64,000 bases of DNA from contig JBAIAC010000068.1 of the NCBI GenBank assembly GCA_037349315.1, positions 17,389,001-17,453,000 of the forward strand, written 5' to 3'. Made by a program: the position numbers and the translations under genes. This document shows, one piece after another, positions 21,965-31,469 of this stretch. The stretch comes from Chelydra serpentina. Its lineage: Eukaryota > Chordata > Testudines > Chelydridae. The notes under the pieces are model-generated. The model was not told the origin of the DNA, searched no databases, and worked only from the letters and a program-made list of their open reading frames with translations. The stretch's first letter is position 1. The number at the start of each line of letters is the position of its first letter.

Positions 21965-22780
21965 ATCTAATCGAATAGGAGTTGCAAGCTCTTCACAGTA
22001 ATGGTTTGCAACCTCTGTCTGAGGTTCTCAATTCACTTGGCAACTCTAATTATGCTTTACAACACCTCTGAAGTTGAGAAGAACTTTGCAAAGGAAACGG
22101 AGGCACAGAGGGAGTAAGGGCCTGCTCATCCGCATTTCCCATTGATGTCAATGCGACGTGCAAGTCAGGATCTGGCCCAAAATGATGTGCTTGAGAAAAA
22201 GGAAAGCTTGCGGAAGAGTCAGCATAGACCTGTAGCTCTCCTGGTTCCCAGTCCTGTGCCTTGACCATCTGGCCCTGTGAGTTTGGGAGGAAGAAGCATA
22301 TCAGAATCGAAAGGGTTTGCAGGTGGTGAACACAACAATGCCATCAATCCACGTGCACAGCTCCTCTTGACTGTAAGGGCAGGCCTGTACGTGGAATGAT
22401 GGAAAGGCTGGGTTAAGAATTCACTTAGGAGGTATTGGGCACATTGAGCTGCGAACACTGTGGCCACTGAGTCAAAAGCACAACTCAGCTCAGGCAGAGA
22501 TTTGACTCACTTCAGTAGTATCGCCTTTACTCTAGGTTAACCGCCCCGGAAATGTGTGGTTTTTGGTAAAATTAAGCATAATGTTGCTGCTTAATTATAA
22601 ATGTACACTTGAAATCAAAACATACAATGCACATCTCTGTTCAGGCGGTCTTTCTCTGACTTGCTAACCTCCTATAAAGTTGAAAGGCTTTCAGAGAAAT
22701 CCTCCCCATGGCTGTGATGCAGAGGTAACCTTCACAGTAACACATTAAAATGTAGCAAATTCTCTCTGTATTTGTCTTCA
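21965..22780. other. No gene recognised
   Basis: Holds a short piece of the ancient repeat with ATTGATGTCAATGCGACG and TCAGGATCTGGCCC (22125-22180), otherwise unique-looking. The open frames on the complement are not supported as genes. Confidence 0.35.
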
Positions 22781-22790
22781 ATGTTTAAAT

Positions 22791-22971
22791 CAGTGGTGGG
22801 CAACCTGTGGCCCGTGGGCCGCACGTGGCCCGTCAGGGTAATCTGCTGGTGGGCCGCGAGACAGTTTGTTTACATTGACCGTCTGCAGGCATGGCCGCCC
22901 GCAGCTCCCAGTGGCTGGGAATGGCAAACCGTGGCCACTGGGAGCTGCGGGCCGCAGGTTGCCCACCACTG
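22791..22971. mobile_element. hAT-type MITE
   Basis: Ends CAGTGGTGGGCAACCTG and CAGGTTGCCCACCACTG are near-perfect inverted repeats. Flanks GTTTAAAT (22783-22790) and GTTTAAAC (22972-22979) are an 8-bp duplication with one mismatch. The interior is itself palindromic: GCAGCTCCCAGTGGCTGG is followed by CCACTGGGAGCTGCGG. Confidence 0.93.
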
Positions 22972-22979
22972 GTTTAAAC

Positions 22980-23565
22980 CCTTTGGTGTTTTGTTGTTGT
23001 TGTTTTTATTCTGAAAAAATGGAAATTAGTTAGGCTCAAAGCAAAACCCCGCATCCAAATTCCCCTTTTGAACTGGTGGTTCCATATCTGATCCATATAT
23101 CACAAATCATCCCTAACTTTATAAGGGGTCAGAGTTGAGAGAAGACATCATGACATAAGCCCAGAGGCATATATAAAATGATAGCAAAGGAATTATTCTT
23201 TACCAATACCAGCCATACCATGGAGTGCTAGTGTCGGTCGGTAACTGAGAATCTGTAAGAGTTGATGGAACATAAGCAATTACTTTTGTAGCTTGATATG
23301 TGAGGCTGCCCCAAAGCAAAAGTTAATAATCTGTGAATAGTTAGTTTGTCTTGATTGTGCTTTAATAGAACACTTGGGCTTCCACTCAAAGAGACTGCAG
23401 AAAGTAGTTTTAGGGAGCTGAGCTTCCTATTAGCTATGTATGGGTAATCATACTTCTAGGGTTTGATCCTGCTCCTATGGAAATCTGTCAGTTATCCCAT
23501 TGATTTTAATGGCACAGGATCAATCCCATATCACACTCGAATCTGTAGATAGCTAAAATGTTTGC
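22980..23565. other. No gene recognised
   Basis: AT-rich, unique-looking; 23465-23540 carries the ancient repeat words GATCCTGCTCCTATGG and CCCATTGATTTTAATGG. Confidence 0.35.
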
Positions 23566-23569
23566 AAAG

Positions 23570-23720
23570 GAAGGTAAATATCATTATCCTCATTTACAGA
23601 AAGATTGCATCAGAGAGATAAAGTGACTTGCCCAGAGTCCCACAACAGGGCTTGTGGAGGAAGGATGTTCTTGCAGCTTTGGCACTGGATTATGACTCAG
23701 AGAACTGTGATCAATTTTCA
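23570..23720 (-). repeat. MIR-like SINE, antisense
   Basis: TATCATTATCCTCATTTACA, AAAGTGACTTGCCCAGAGTC and CACAACAGG run in the order of the MIR complement. Confidence 0.7.
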
Positions 23721-23729
23721 GATCTTTCA

Positions 23730-23935
23730 TAGACTTCCTGTGTGACCTTGGACAAGTCTATTAATCTCGGTGTGCTTCAGTTCCCCATCTGTAAAACATG
23801 GGGTGATAACACTTCCTTTGATGGGCTTGTCTAATTAGATTATAAGCATTTCAATGTGGGGACTGTGTGTTTGTACAGCACCTAGCACAGTGGGGCCCGC
23901 CCTGATATCGTTTGGGGCCATTAGGTACCATGGTA
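23730..23935 (+). repeat. MIR-like SINE with extended 3' tail, sense
   Basis: TGTGTGACCTTGGACAAGTC, then CTTCAGTTCCCCATCTGTAA is the MIR core in sense. It continues into ATTATAAGCATTTCAATG, TGTTTGTACAGCACCTAGC and GGGGCCATTAGGTACCA, the long 3' tail found at 13203 and 26410. It lies next to, and in the opposite direction from, the antisense MIR on its left. Confidence 0.75.
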
Positions 23936-24406
23936 ATATTAAAATAGGTCAACGGCAAAGCAGGGAATAGGAGAAGTATGGACTCCTCTCCCACCCATAT
24001 TCTAATTGCTTGACTATGCTGTCTTTAGAATCATGGGATCTATTACTTTTGTTAAAAAAGAATGTTGCTTTCCCCTTTTGACAGAGACTTGGTCTTTTTG
24101 AATTTTGGTAGAGAGTTTGGGACCTCGTCTGCATGAAAGCATTTGGGAATGGCCTGTTTGAAAGATGTTTCACAAGTCTTGTGTTTTATTGCCGGGTCAA
24201 GGTTTCAGAACCAAAGTCAACTCAGTAAGTTATCTTATCATATCAAGCCTTATGACAGGAACCTCAGAAGTGGGTGGGTGGGTATGGGAGAGGGGAGAAT
24301 AATCTTTTTTGAAATATATAAACAAACACGGTAAACTAGCATTTTGGTGTCCAGTTGCTAATAAGATGAAGAAGTTCCTCAACTTTTAAAGAAAGGAGAA
24401 TGGGGG

Positions 24407-25410
24407 TGTAACAAGGTTCAGTTGGTCCGCCGAGCCACTGGGGGCGGTGGGAAGCTACTGCCTCACTGAAGAGCCTTGGTCACATCTTTCTGTTACTAGG
24501 GAATTAGTGTAGGGAGGTGTGCCGGCCAGAGTCCATGGCACGCCCCTCGGGCAGGGGGGCGCCGGCCAGAGTCCGCGGCATGCCCCTCGGGCAGGGGGGC
24601 GCCGGCCAGAGCCCGCGGCGTGCCCCTCGGGCAGGGGGGCGCTGGCCAGAGCCCGCGGCGTGCCCCTCGGGCAGGGGGGCGCCGGCCAGAGCCCGTGGCG
24701 CGCCCCTCGGGCAGGGGGGCGCCGGCCAGAGCCTGCGGCGCGCCCCTCGGGCAGGGGGGGCGCCAGCCAGAGCCCGCGGGCTTTATTGCGGTTCTTCCAC
24801 CCGGGGCGGGTTGGCCGGGGTAGGGGAATGCAGGCCCACCCAACTCCACTGCGTTCTAGCCCAGGGTCCTGACAGTGGCGAGAGGAGAGGGTCCTGCCAC
24901 TGGGTCAGCGGGGATCCATCTGCAACACGCTGACCATATACGGACTCACCACACTGTCCAGTTCCGCCCCTGGGCTACTTCCTACCCGGTCTCTCGCGTG
25001 GGTCCCTCTGGTCCCTCCAACTCGTCGGGGTATTCAGCTGCTGGCAGCTGCAGCTCACCCTCCGCATCAGGCTCACTCTGGCCCGGGTCGCTGCCTGGCT
25101 CCTCCAGTCCCTCAGGGTACTCTGCAGCTGGCAGTCCTGGTAGCCCGAGTCCTTCCTCCAGGTCAGGTTTCCCCTGGTCCAGGGCCTCCCCTGGCTCAGC
25201 AGCAGGGTCTGAAGGGAGCAGCCAGTGGTCTGTGTCGGTCTCCCTCCCTGGTGCTGCCTTAACTGGGCTATGGGCCCCGCCCTTTGTACTTCCTGTTCCA
25301 CTCCTCCCCTTCCGGGGGGTGGAGTAAATTTGGTCTGGCCCTGCTCACTCAGGCTGAGAGAATAGCTCTTTACCCTCTGGTTTGGAGAGAGGCCACCCTG
25401 GCTCCCTACA
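24407..25410 (-). mobile_element. Solo-LTR-like element with internal minisatellite
   Basis: The unit starts TGTAACAAGG and ends CTCCCTACA, giving TG...CA ends with a short TGTA/TACA inverted repeat. G5 lies on both sides (24402-24406 and 25411-25415), consistent with a 5-bp duplication, though poly-G makes this weak evidence. On the minus strand AATAAA is at 24782-24787 in the context GCAATAAAGC, placed as a polyadenylation signal would be in an LTR. The right 600 bases would then be the U3-like part. A 40-bp minisatellite occupies the region just beyond AATAAA. No internal retroviral gene is attached, so a solo LTR is the best guess. Confidence 0.55.
24521..24780. repeat. 40-bp minisatellite, about 6.5 units
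   Basis: Units of exactly 40 bp start with GCCGGCCAGAG and end GGGCAGGGGGGC, beginning at 24521, 24561, 24601, 24641, 24681 and 24721, with a partial seventh. Differences between units are mostly single substitutions at CpG sites, such as CGCGGCG against CGTGGCG. Unit-length regularity explains overlapping open frames on both strands; these are not genes. Confidence 0.95.
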
Positions 25411-25454
25411 GGGGGGTCATAACGATATATAGGGGTCTCTGATCATAGCATTCT

Positions 25455-25650
25455 TATTGGTTCAGTTTCAGACTCTGCTACAGGCTTCCTGCATGACCTT
25501 GGGCAAGTCATTCTCTCTGTGCCTCAGTTCCCACTCTGTAAAATGGGGGTAATGATACATCTCTGCCTCACAAAGCTCTTGTGAGGATGAAATCATTGAC
25601 TGTGGTGCACTCAGCTACCACAGAGCTGGGTAATGTAAGTATCTTCAATG
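25455..25650 (+). repeat. MIR-like SINE, sense
   Basis: GACCTTGGGCAAGTCATTCT, CTGTGCCTCAGTTCCCACTC and TGTAAAATGGGGGTAATGAT are the MIR core in order. These are followed by CTTGTGAGGATGAAATCATT. Confidence 0.85.
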
Positions 25651-25659
25651 GCTTGTCAC

Positions 25660-26025
25660 TGGTAGAGTGAAATTTATCATCATCCTACGCAAACCTGGGA
25701 TTACCTGAGTCTGATTATTTGTTACCGCAAATGATTGATACTGGAAACTAATGAATCCTGAAACGAAGTTTAGGTAAATGCTATTTGTGTTTGGTTTTTG
25801 AGCAGAATGTGCTACCCCATTATTTCAGGAGCCCCCATCACAGTTTTGGGTGGTGTGTCTTGTTTTGGGTCTTGGTTCTGCACTGTCGTAGACTTGCATG
25901 GGGTGGTACACTGAACAACAAGGCCATCTGATTTTGGGGGCACGCTAATTCCAGCATCATTCTGGCCTGTTTGTGACAGCGTACCACAGACACACTTTCC
26001 AAACAAGGAGGGGGCGGTGTCTTAT
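25660..26025. other. No gene recognised
   Basis: Unique-looking; no domain in the short open frame on the complement (25812-26006). Confidence 0.35.
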
Positions 26026-26029
26026 TGCC

Positions 26030-26150
26030 TACATCTCAAACCTTGTTTCCTATCATTCCTAGGAATTATTCTGGGGGAGTTTTATGGCCTTTGTTATACA
26101 GCAGGTCAGACTAGATGATCACAGTAGTCCCTTCTGGCCTTGGAATCTAT
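26030..26150 (+). mobile_element. CR1 LINE 3' end
   Basis: TTTTATGGCCTTTGTTATAC, then CAGGTCAGACTAGATGATCA and CCCTTCTGGCCTTGGAATCT is a well-preserved CR1-type 3' end; only about 120 bases remain. Confidence 0.85.
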
Positions 26151-26409
26151 GCATCATGTCCCCCTTTAATTTTCTGCTCCACGGATGATGCCAGTTTTTA
26201 TGCCCCTTTTGTTCATCCACACTTACCACCTTCTTTCATTTGACCACGTTCCCTCTGTGTGTAAAATACCCTCCCTGTGCTAATTCTTCAAGCCACTACT
26301 AGTATATAGCATGATAACTAAGGGCAGACTCAAAACAATATCCAAAGATCCAAAACTCAGGGATGTTTGTATCTTGGGTACCGATTTGAGCCCATTTCAA
26401 GTATAGCTG

Positions 26410-26515
26410 GTGGTAGGGACTGTCTTTTATTTTTGTCCTGTTTTGGTACAGCACCTAGAACAATGAAGTCCTGCTCCATGACTGGGGCTCTTAGGCACTA
26501 GAGGATTACAAAGAA
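26410..26515 (+). repeat. MIR/L3-like 3' tail
   Basis: TTTTGGTACAGCACCTAGAA, CAATGAAGTCC and GGCTCTTAGGCACTAGAGG follow the same order as the tail at 23830-23935. Confidence 0.6.
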
Positions 26516-26753
26516 TAATCCTATATTTTTCATCTATATGATGACTTCTATCTGAGGCTCTCAGAGTGCTTTACAAACATTAGAGGGAAATTCATCCATG
26601 TGCAGAGGTGCCTGCACAAACTCTAATAAAAATGTAAGAGCCATTTATGCCATTCTTTCATGGCTTGCGTGGTGCTCACAGCTTTTGTGGGGCTCGCTAC
26701 ATGGGGTGATTCCATGCCATTGTAACGCCGACAGACCCCGGTCTTCGGCAGGC

Positions 26754-26809
26754 GGAATCGAACCTGGGGCCTCTGGAGCTTAATTCATGAGCCTCTACCG
26801 GATGAGCTA
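26754..26809 (-). promoter_or_regulatory. tRNA-like Pol III A box and B box (copy 2)
   Basis: On the minus strand TAGCTCATCCGGTAGAGG matches the tRNA A-box region well, and GGTTCGATTCC matches the B-box consensus exactly (GGTTCGANTCC). Spacing is 45 bases between starts, as in tRNA genes. Acceptor pairing is not evident. Confidence 0.7.
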
Positions 26810-26843
26810 AAAGCTAACTGGCTCTTAACTAAGGCTATAGCGC

Positions 26844-26968
26844 TAGGGTGACCAGACAGCAAATATAAAAAACCGGGACAGGGGGTGGGGGGGTAATAGG
26901 AGCCTATATAAGAAAAAGACCCCAAAATTGGGACTGTCCCTATAAAATCGGGACATCTGGTCACCCTA
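26844..26968. mobile_element. hAT-type MITE inserted in copy 2 of the tRNA-bearing element
   Basis: Ends TAGGGTGACCAGAC and ATCTGGTCACCCTA are inverted repeats. Flanks TATAGCGC (26836-26843) and TATAGAGC (26969-26976) are an 8-bp duplication with one mismatch. A relative lies at 46447-46666. Removing it and one duplication restores alignment with copy 1. Confidence 0.93.
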
Positions 26969-27084
26969 TATAGAGCAGGCTCATTAATCTATCTCGTCTA
27001 AGTGGTCTCGGTGCCACTACATGGGACAGACCACCACACCCTGGAGGTGTGTGGGTTACACCATAACGAATTAAGCACCACAAG

Positions 27085-27215
27085 ATCAGGAAGAATTACC
27101 ATCCCCATTTTAAAATGGGGAAACTGACATTAACATGATTTGCCTGAGGTCACAGGAGAAGTCTGTAGCAGAGCAGAGAACAGAAAATAGATCCTGTCCC
27201 CTTTTCAGCATGAGG
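27085..27215 (-). repeat. MIR-like SINE, antisense
   Basis: TACCATCCCCATTTTAAAAT, GGGGAAACTGACATTAAC and TTGCCTGAGGTCACAGG follow the complement of the MIR core. Confidence 0.65.
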
Positions 27216-27219
27216 CCCA

Positions 27220-28805
27220 ATATTTAAATTACTTTTTCCCCCTCAGGGACTGTCACTGCCTCTGCTGCTCTCTGGATGCAGCTAGTTGTACTCTTCTAAC
27301 TACTTCTGTAAAACAATAAAGTAGAGAGACTTGATCACAGACACAGAGATACAATGAATGTCTTTTGTTACCCTGCAAAATTAGGAGCAAAAGGTGAGAC
27401 AAAGTACAGTCTCTGGAAGGGTTAACTTCCTCCTGCCATGTGTTCTACAGCTCCATCCTCATGGCATGGATGGAAAATTGTTTGCTTTTTTCCCTGGCTG
27501 GTTTCTCTCTCTATTAGCACAGGACATCCAAATGGCATGAGAAGTTCTTCAATTGGTATTATGCTGAGCATATTCAGAGTTTTGGGTTGGGCCCATCTCT
27601 AGCCTGTACTGTGCAGGCATATCTATATTCCATTGGTCTGTCACACAAGACACCAATCTGTGAATGAACACAGCTACTGGTCTGTTGATGGAGCAGCAGT
27701 TTCACTTATATCCTCAGGCCAAGCACATTTCCTACCCGCATGTTTCCCACCCTCCCGCTTTGGTTTGTGCTTGTTGACATGAAGGGACCTTTTCTTTGCC
27801 TTCATACTCGCTGAGAGGCCCCCTTTTCAGAGGGGCTGCCAATCAAGCTGAGACTAAGACGTTCATTTGAAGTGTGGAGTGAAGTCCGGCTGATTAAAAC
27901 ACAAGGTTCCCTCATAGATGAAAGGCCTGAGCTAAATCCACTGGAGGCACCATTGTTGGTTTCATCCCCCTGGACTATGATGTATCGTTTCTTACATACC
28001 AACAATCTGCACTCTCAGTTAGTCTTTTACTGAACACGATACCAAATCACAGCCTGATTGAAAACCCCCATGATAGCAAACCGTAGTCCTATAACAGGGG
28101 AGTGTGCAGGGAATATAATCTGCTACGCACAGATCCCCAGATGGTGTAAATCAGCATAGCTCTTGACTTCAGTGAAGATTTTCCAATTTAGATTTGACTT
28201 GGAGTTTTTCAGTGAAGCTCTTCACAATTCATTAGCCTGAAATCACAAGGGTTTCTCCCTCCCCGCCCCCTCAGTGGTTTACTGAGTTGATATATGGATT
28301 CTGCTAGGCAAAGAGAAAGGTTAGTCAAATATTTGCACAGAGGAATGTTGCATCTCCTATCTAGTGTAACCGATTGGCATCAGAAGACATATCTTCCCCC
28401 ATGTAACAGGAAGTGTGGCACCATGTTACATTGTCAGTGTCAACAAATGAAAAATGTAAGGAGCCGGTGTGACATCATGGGGGAGGGGAGACTGCTCAAA
28501 GATCTGAGGATAAAGACAAACAAAAAATTCATGGTGGACGTGTAGTGAGCCCCACAAGATACGGTGACTTGCAGGTTAAAGATTAGGGCAGTAGGAAAGA
28601 GAACAGAGTTTAAGGCTATCTTAAGGGAAGAGAGAATCTACAAACCAGATCCATTAATAACCAAAGGAGTCAAAGTCAGTGATGAAATATAGGCATGATG
28701 TAACGAAGGGCCAATTCTGCCATCCTTAATGAGGGTGGGGGTTGTATTTTACTCTGTGAGTAGTCTCATTGATTTCTTGTGAAGTGTGCCGCTTTTCAAT
28801 GGCAC
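27220..28805. other. No gene recognised
   Basis: Unique-looking sequence with short unsupported open frames (27802, 28294). 28141-28185 carries a piece of the ancient TTACACCAGCTGAGG repeat. Confidence 0.35.
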
Positions 28806-28810
28806 AGATC

Positions 28811-28890
28811 TTTAGCTGGCATAAATCAGTGTAGCACCATAGAAGTCAATGAGGCTACACTAATTTACACCAGCTGAGGATCTGACCCAG
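28811..28890. repeat. Ancient amniote palindromic repeat fragment
   Basis: TAGCTGGCATAAATCAGTGT and ACACTAATTTACACCAGCTG form an inverted repeat around CATAGAAGTCAATGAGG, followed by AGGATCTGACCC. The same motif recurs at 6478, 43230 and 45330 in this window. The family is not named here. Confidence 0.6.
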
Positions 28891-29079
28891 TATGAGCGAA
28901 ATTTTTACTGAAATTTGACCTGTAAAACTGCCCGGGGTAAGTGTGTATATAATCTCCTTAGTTTGTCACCTGCTTCTTCCTTCCATCCTTCCCTCTACCA
29001 AGTCACACATTGGAAGATGCTGGGACATTAGGGAGTACACAAAGATCATGGCAAATACCTACTGCTACTGCTCCACCAT

Positions 29080-29486
29080 GACCTAGAATCTCACCCCCCC
29101 TCCCATGCTACTGACTAAAATCAAGAAAACCTTCTGGTCTTGTGTCACAGCCCTCCTTGCGGAAGATAAGTCTGAAGCCTGGGTGGCTGCCAGAAGACCA
29201 AACAAAAATCGAATCAACGACCTAACTGCGCACGTGCCGGGTTTCTCTTCCCCATGGTGCTCGTAGACCGCTCTAAATGGTAACCACACCTGACGTGGAA
29301 GATGCACATACTTACTCCATAGATGGAAAGTGAGGGGATTGCCGAACTGTGACTGTGGCGTAGTGCAAACTGTCAGATACATCGCGGACGATTGCCTGAT
29401 CTATGCTCATCCTGGTGGTGTCGCAGCCATTCATATGGCTACCTCCTCTGCTCTGGACTGGATAAGAGACCTGAAGAGCCAACCAT
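29080..29486 (+). mobile_element. Non-LTR retrotransposon ORF2 C-terminal end
   Basis: The plus strand reads, from about 29300, LPNCDCGVVQTVRYIADDCL, then a stretch ending ALDWIRDLK. This is the Cys/His-type C-terminal motif (CDCG...QTxRHIxxDC) and terminal W-I-R-x-L of a group of vertebrate LINEs. Upstream, 29150-29260 reads with stops and shows the basic stretch RRPNKNRINDL. The copy is 5'-truncated. It is followed at once by an antisense CR1 tail. LINE identity is well supported; the clade is not assigned. Confidence 0.7.
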
Positions 29487-29487
29487 A

Positions 29488-29582
29488 GTCATAGAATCAT
29501 AGAATCTCAGGGTTGGAAGGGACCTCAGGAGGTCATCTAGTCCAACCCCCTGCTCAAAGCAGGACCAACCCAACTAAATCAT
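29488..29582 (-). mobile_element. CR1 LINE 3' end, antisense
   Basis: AGAATCATAGAATCTCAGGG, then TTGGAAGGGACCTCAGGAGG and CCCCTGCTCAAAGCAGG is the complement of the CR1 3' tail, as at 346-481. Confidence 0.92.
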
Positions 29583-29640
29583 GCCATTGCTTTTGCTGTT
29601 CCACTATAGTCATGCCATTGCTTTTGCTGTTCCACTATTT
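29579..29640. repeat. 31-bp tandem duplication
   Basis: TCATGCCATTGCTTTTGCTG followed by TTCCACTATAG occurs twice head-to-tail (29579-29609 and 29610-29640; the second ends in TTT). It abuts the antisense CR1 end and may have arisen during that insertion. Confidence 0.85.
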
Positions 29641-30059
29641 GCCATACGAAAGAAGAAGTGGAAGGCTGATGCTTGAAAGAACAGGGATGCCAAAAGTGAC
29701 CTGGTGGACAGAGAAGTAGACCGCTATGTGGTAGGGCAACAGAAAGCCAGGACAATGCTATGTTGCCTGCATACATTTGGGGCAAGCACATAAAGGCCAG
29801 GGGAGGGCAGAAGCGATGAGAGACTATGCAGCCCTCTTGAGAGGGTCATAAATAGGATAACAAACAAAAACAAAAAAGGAAGGGGTGGGGAGAAATGTCC
29901 CCTCTCATGCCTCTAGTGGTTGTCCCTATGGCTACCTGTACAAATGTGCCATTTAATTACTTAGCTTGTAAATCCTGTGTGCCTAGCACAACGGAGGCTG
30001 GGACCACTAGGTGCTACAACAGTACAAATAATGCTTAATGGGCCAGGAGGATGGTATGT

Positions 30060-30525
30060 ATTCTGAGCCTACACCTGGGATATTTCATTCAATACTGGGC
30101 ACTTTCATACTAGAAAGATCATGACAAATTGGAGGGAATTCCAGAAAATGGGTGGGAGGAGGGGGAAGGATGAAAAGTCCTTGCTTAAGAACAAAGCTTT
30201 GAAATATGTAGCTTGGCTAAATGATGAGTGACTATATAAGTATCTGAAGGACTTGAATAGTAAGGAGAGGAGAATTGTTTAGAGTTATCCAAGGGGGTGA
30301 ATGAAGCAGAAGGATGACATTGAGCAAAGGAAAATGCAGGCTGACTATCAAACCCTTCCTAGCAGTGAGTTCTATTATTAGACTGGAATAGGCTCCCAAG
30401 GGAAGGGGTGAAGCCCCGGTTACTTAAGACTTTTAAAGCTAGATTGGACAATGCACTCAAATGAGAGCTTCTTCGGGGGTAGGTCACGGACTGAATGACC
30501 TAACTACTATTTTCATTGCTCCATT
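30060..30525 (+). mobile_element. Degenerate CR1/L2-like LINE 3' part
   Basis: Words such as ATAAGTATCTGAAGGACTTG, AGACTGGAATAGGCTCCCAA and CTAGATTGGACAATGCAC follow the order of the C-terminal and 3' region of CR1-clade LINEs ('...TGGAATAGGCTCCC...', '...AGGCTGGACAATGC...'). It has many stops. Confidence 0.6.
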
Positions 30526-30529
30526 CCTA

Positions 30530-31287
30530 ATCTTTGAACAATAGTGCAGTGAACCCATCCGCTGCCTTTCAACCACACTTCTGAGGAAACAAACATCCAA
30601 GAGAGTCTGTTTGCCTGGAGATTGGTCTCCCCACTCTCTTAAAGAGGGCGAGCACTGAACAAGGGGCTTTCCTAATTTAAGACAATGTTACACACTCTAA
30701 TGATTAATCAGCTGACACCCTCCCCCCCCCCCCTTTTTTTTTTTGCAGTTGCAATTCTGGGCCAGCTTCCCTTTTTTAAATGAATCAATGGCCCAAGAGA
30801 CACTCTGCAGATGAAGGGAAAAGAGGCCCTGTATCTTGACCAATGAGAAAGCGTTGCACCTGGAGCCAGCACTTTCTTTACCACTATGATCTGGTACTCC
30901 TTGGAAGACAGTGATCTGAAACTGGAGCAGAAACTCCTCTGAGTGAATAAAATGGGATCATGTATGACTCCCGTGTACTGTGCCTATCCAACACATGATG
31001 AAAAGTTACTCTATGTGGCTGATCTCCACTTGAATTTTTCAGATAATGAAGGCTGAAGTTATATCAGACTGAAAATACTCACAAGACCACCAGGCTTTTC
31101 TTTTTTCTTGCACAGTTGTTTGAGTTAAAACCAGGACATCAACTTGGGTTAGGATTTTCAACTTGGCTCCTCACTTATCTGAGTTTAACTCAGCAATTTA
31201 AACACAATTTCATTGCGGCTGAATATCTCTATCTATAAAACAATATGCTGGGTTTTACCATGTGACCAAAGAAATGCCATACCAAGA

Positions 31288-31290
<3 letters not shown>
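30530..31290. other. No gene recognised
   Basis: Holds a C-run followed by a T-run (30722-30743); otherwise unique-looking. Confidence 0.35.

Positions 31291-31325
<35 letters not shown>
31291..31325. repeat. (TG)n microsatellite
   Basis: Seventeen TG units plus one T, uninterrupted. Confidence 0.98.
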
Positions 31326-31326
<1 letters not shown>

Positions 31327-31334
31327 GGAGGCAA

Positions 31335-31465
31335 GATTCTCTGCTTCATGTGATAGCACCTAGGAGTCCCAGTCATGTGCCAGGATCCCATTGTGATAGG
31401 TGCTGTACAAACAGAATACAAAGATGGTTCTTGCTCCAAAGAGCTTACAATCTAATTATAAGACA
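31335..31465 (-). repeat. MIR/L3-like interspersed repeat, antisense
   Basis: TGATAGCACCTAGGAGTCCC, ATCCCATTGTGATAGGTGCT and CCAAAGAGCTTACAATCTAA run in the order of a common amniote repeat tail in antisense. Confidence 0.55.
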
Positions 31466-31469
31466 AGAG

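Larger units (their letters stand above)
26721..27060 (-). mobile_element. TG...CA element with internal tRNA-like promoter, copy 2 (interrupted)
   Basis: Read on the minus strand this begins TGTAACCCACACACCTC and ends GTCTGTCGGCGTTACA, as in copy 1. It is flanked by the perfect 4-bp duplication CCAT (26717-26720 and 27061-27064). A 125-bp hAT-type MITE interrupts it; without that and its target duplication the unit is about 207 bp, close to the 199 bp of copy 1. The tRNA-like block is better kept here: A box TAGCTCATCCGGTAGAGG (26792-26809, minus) and B box GGTTCGATTCC (26754-26764, minus). The outer ends TGTAAC and GTTACA are inverted repeats. Different TSD sequences in the two copies show that they moved independently. 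Confidence 0.75.

Noticed and set aside
24521..24780. CRISPR array
   Set aside because: The 40-bp units are contiguous without unique spacers, in a vertebrate sequence; it is a minisatellite.
24496..25327. Open frames of 117-150 codons on both strands
   Set aside because: They arise from 40-bp repeat units and a GC-rich LTR-like sequence.
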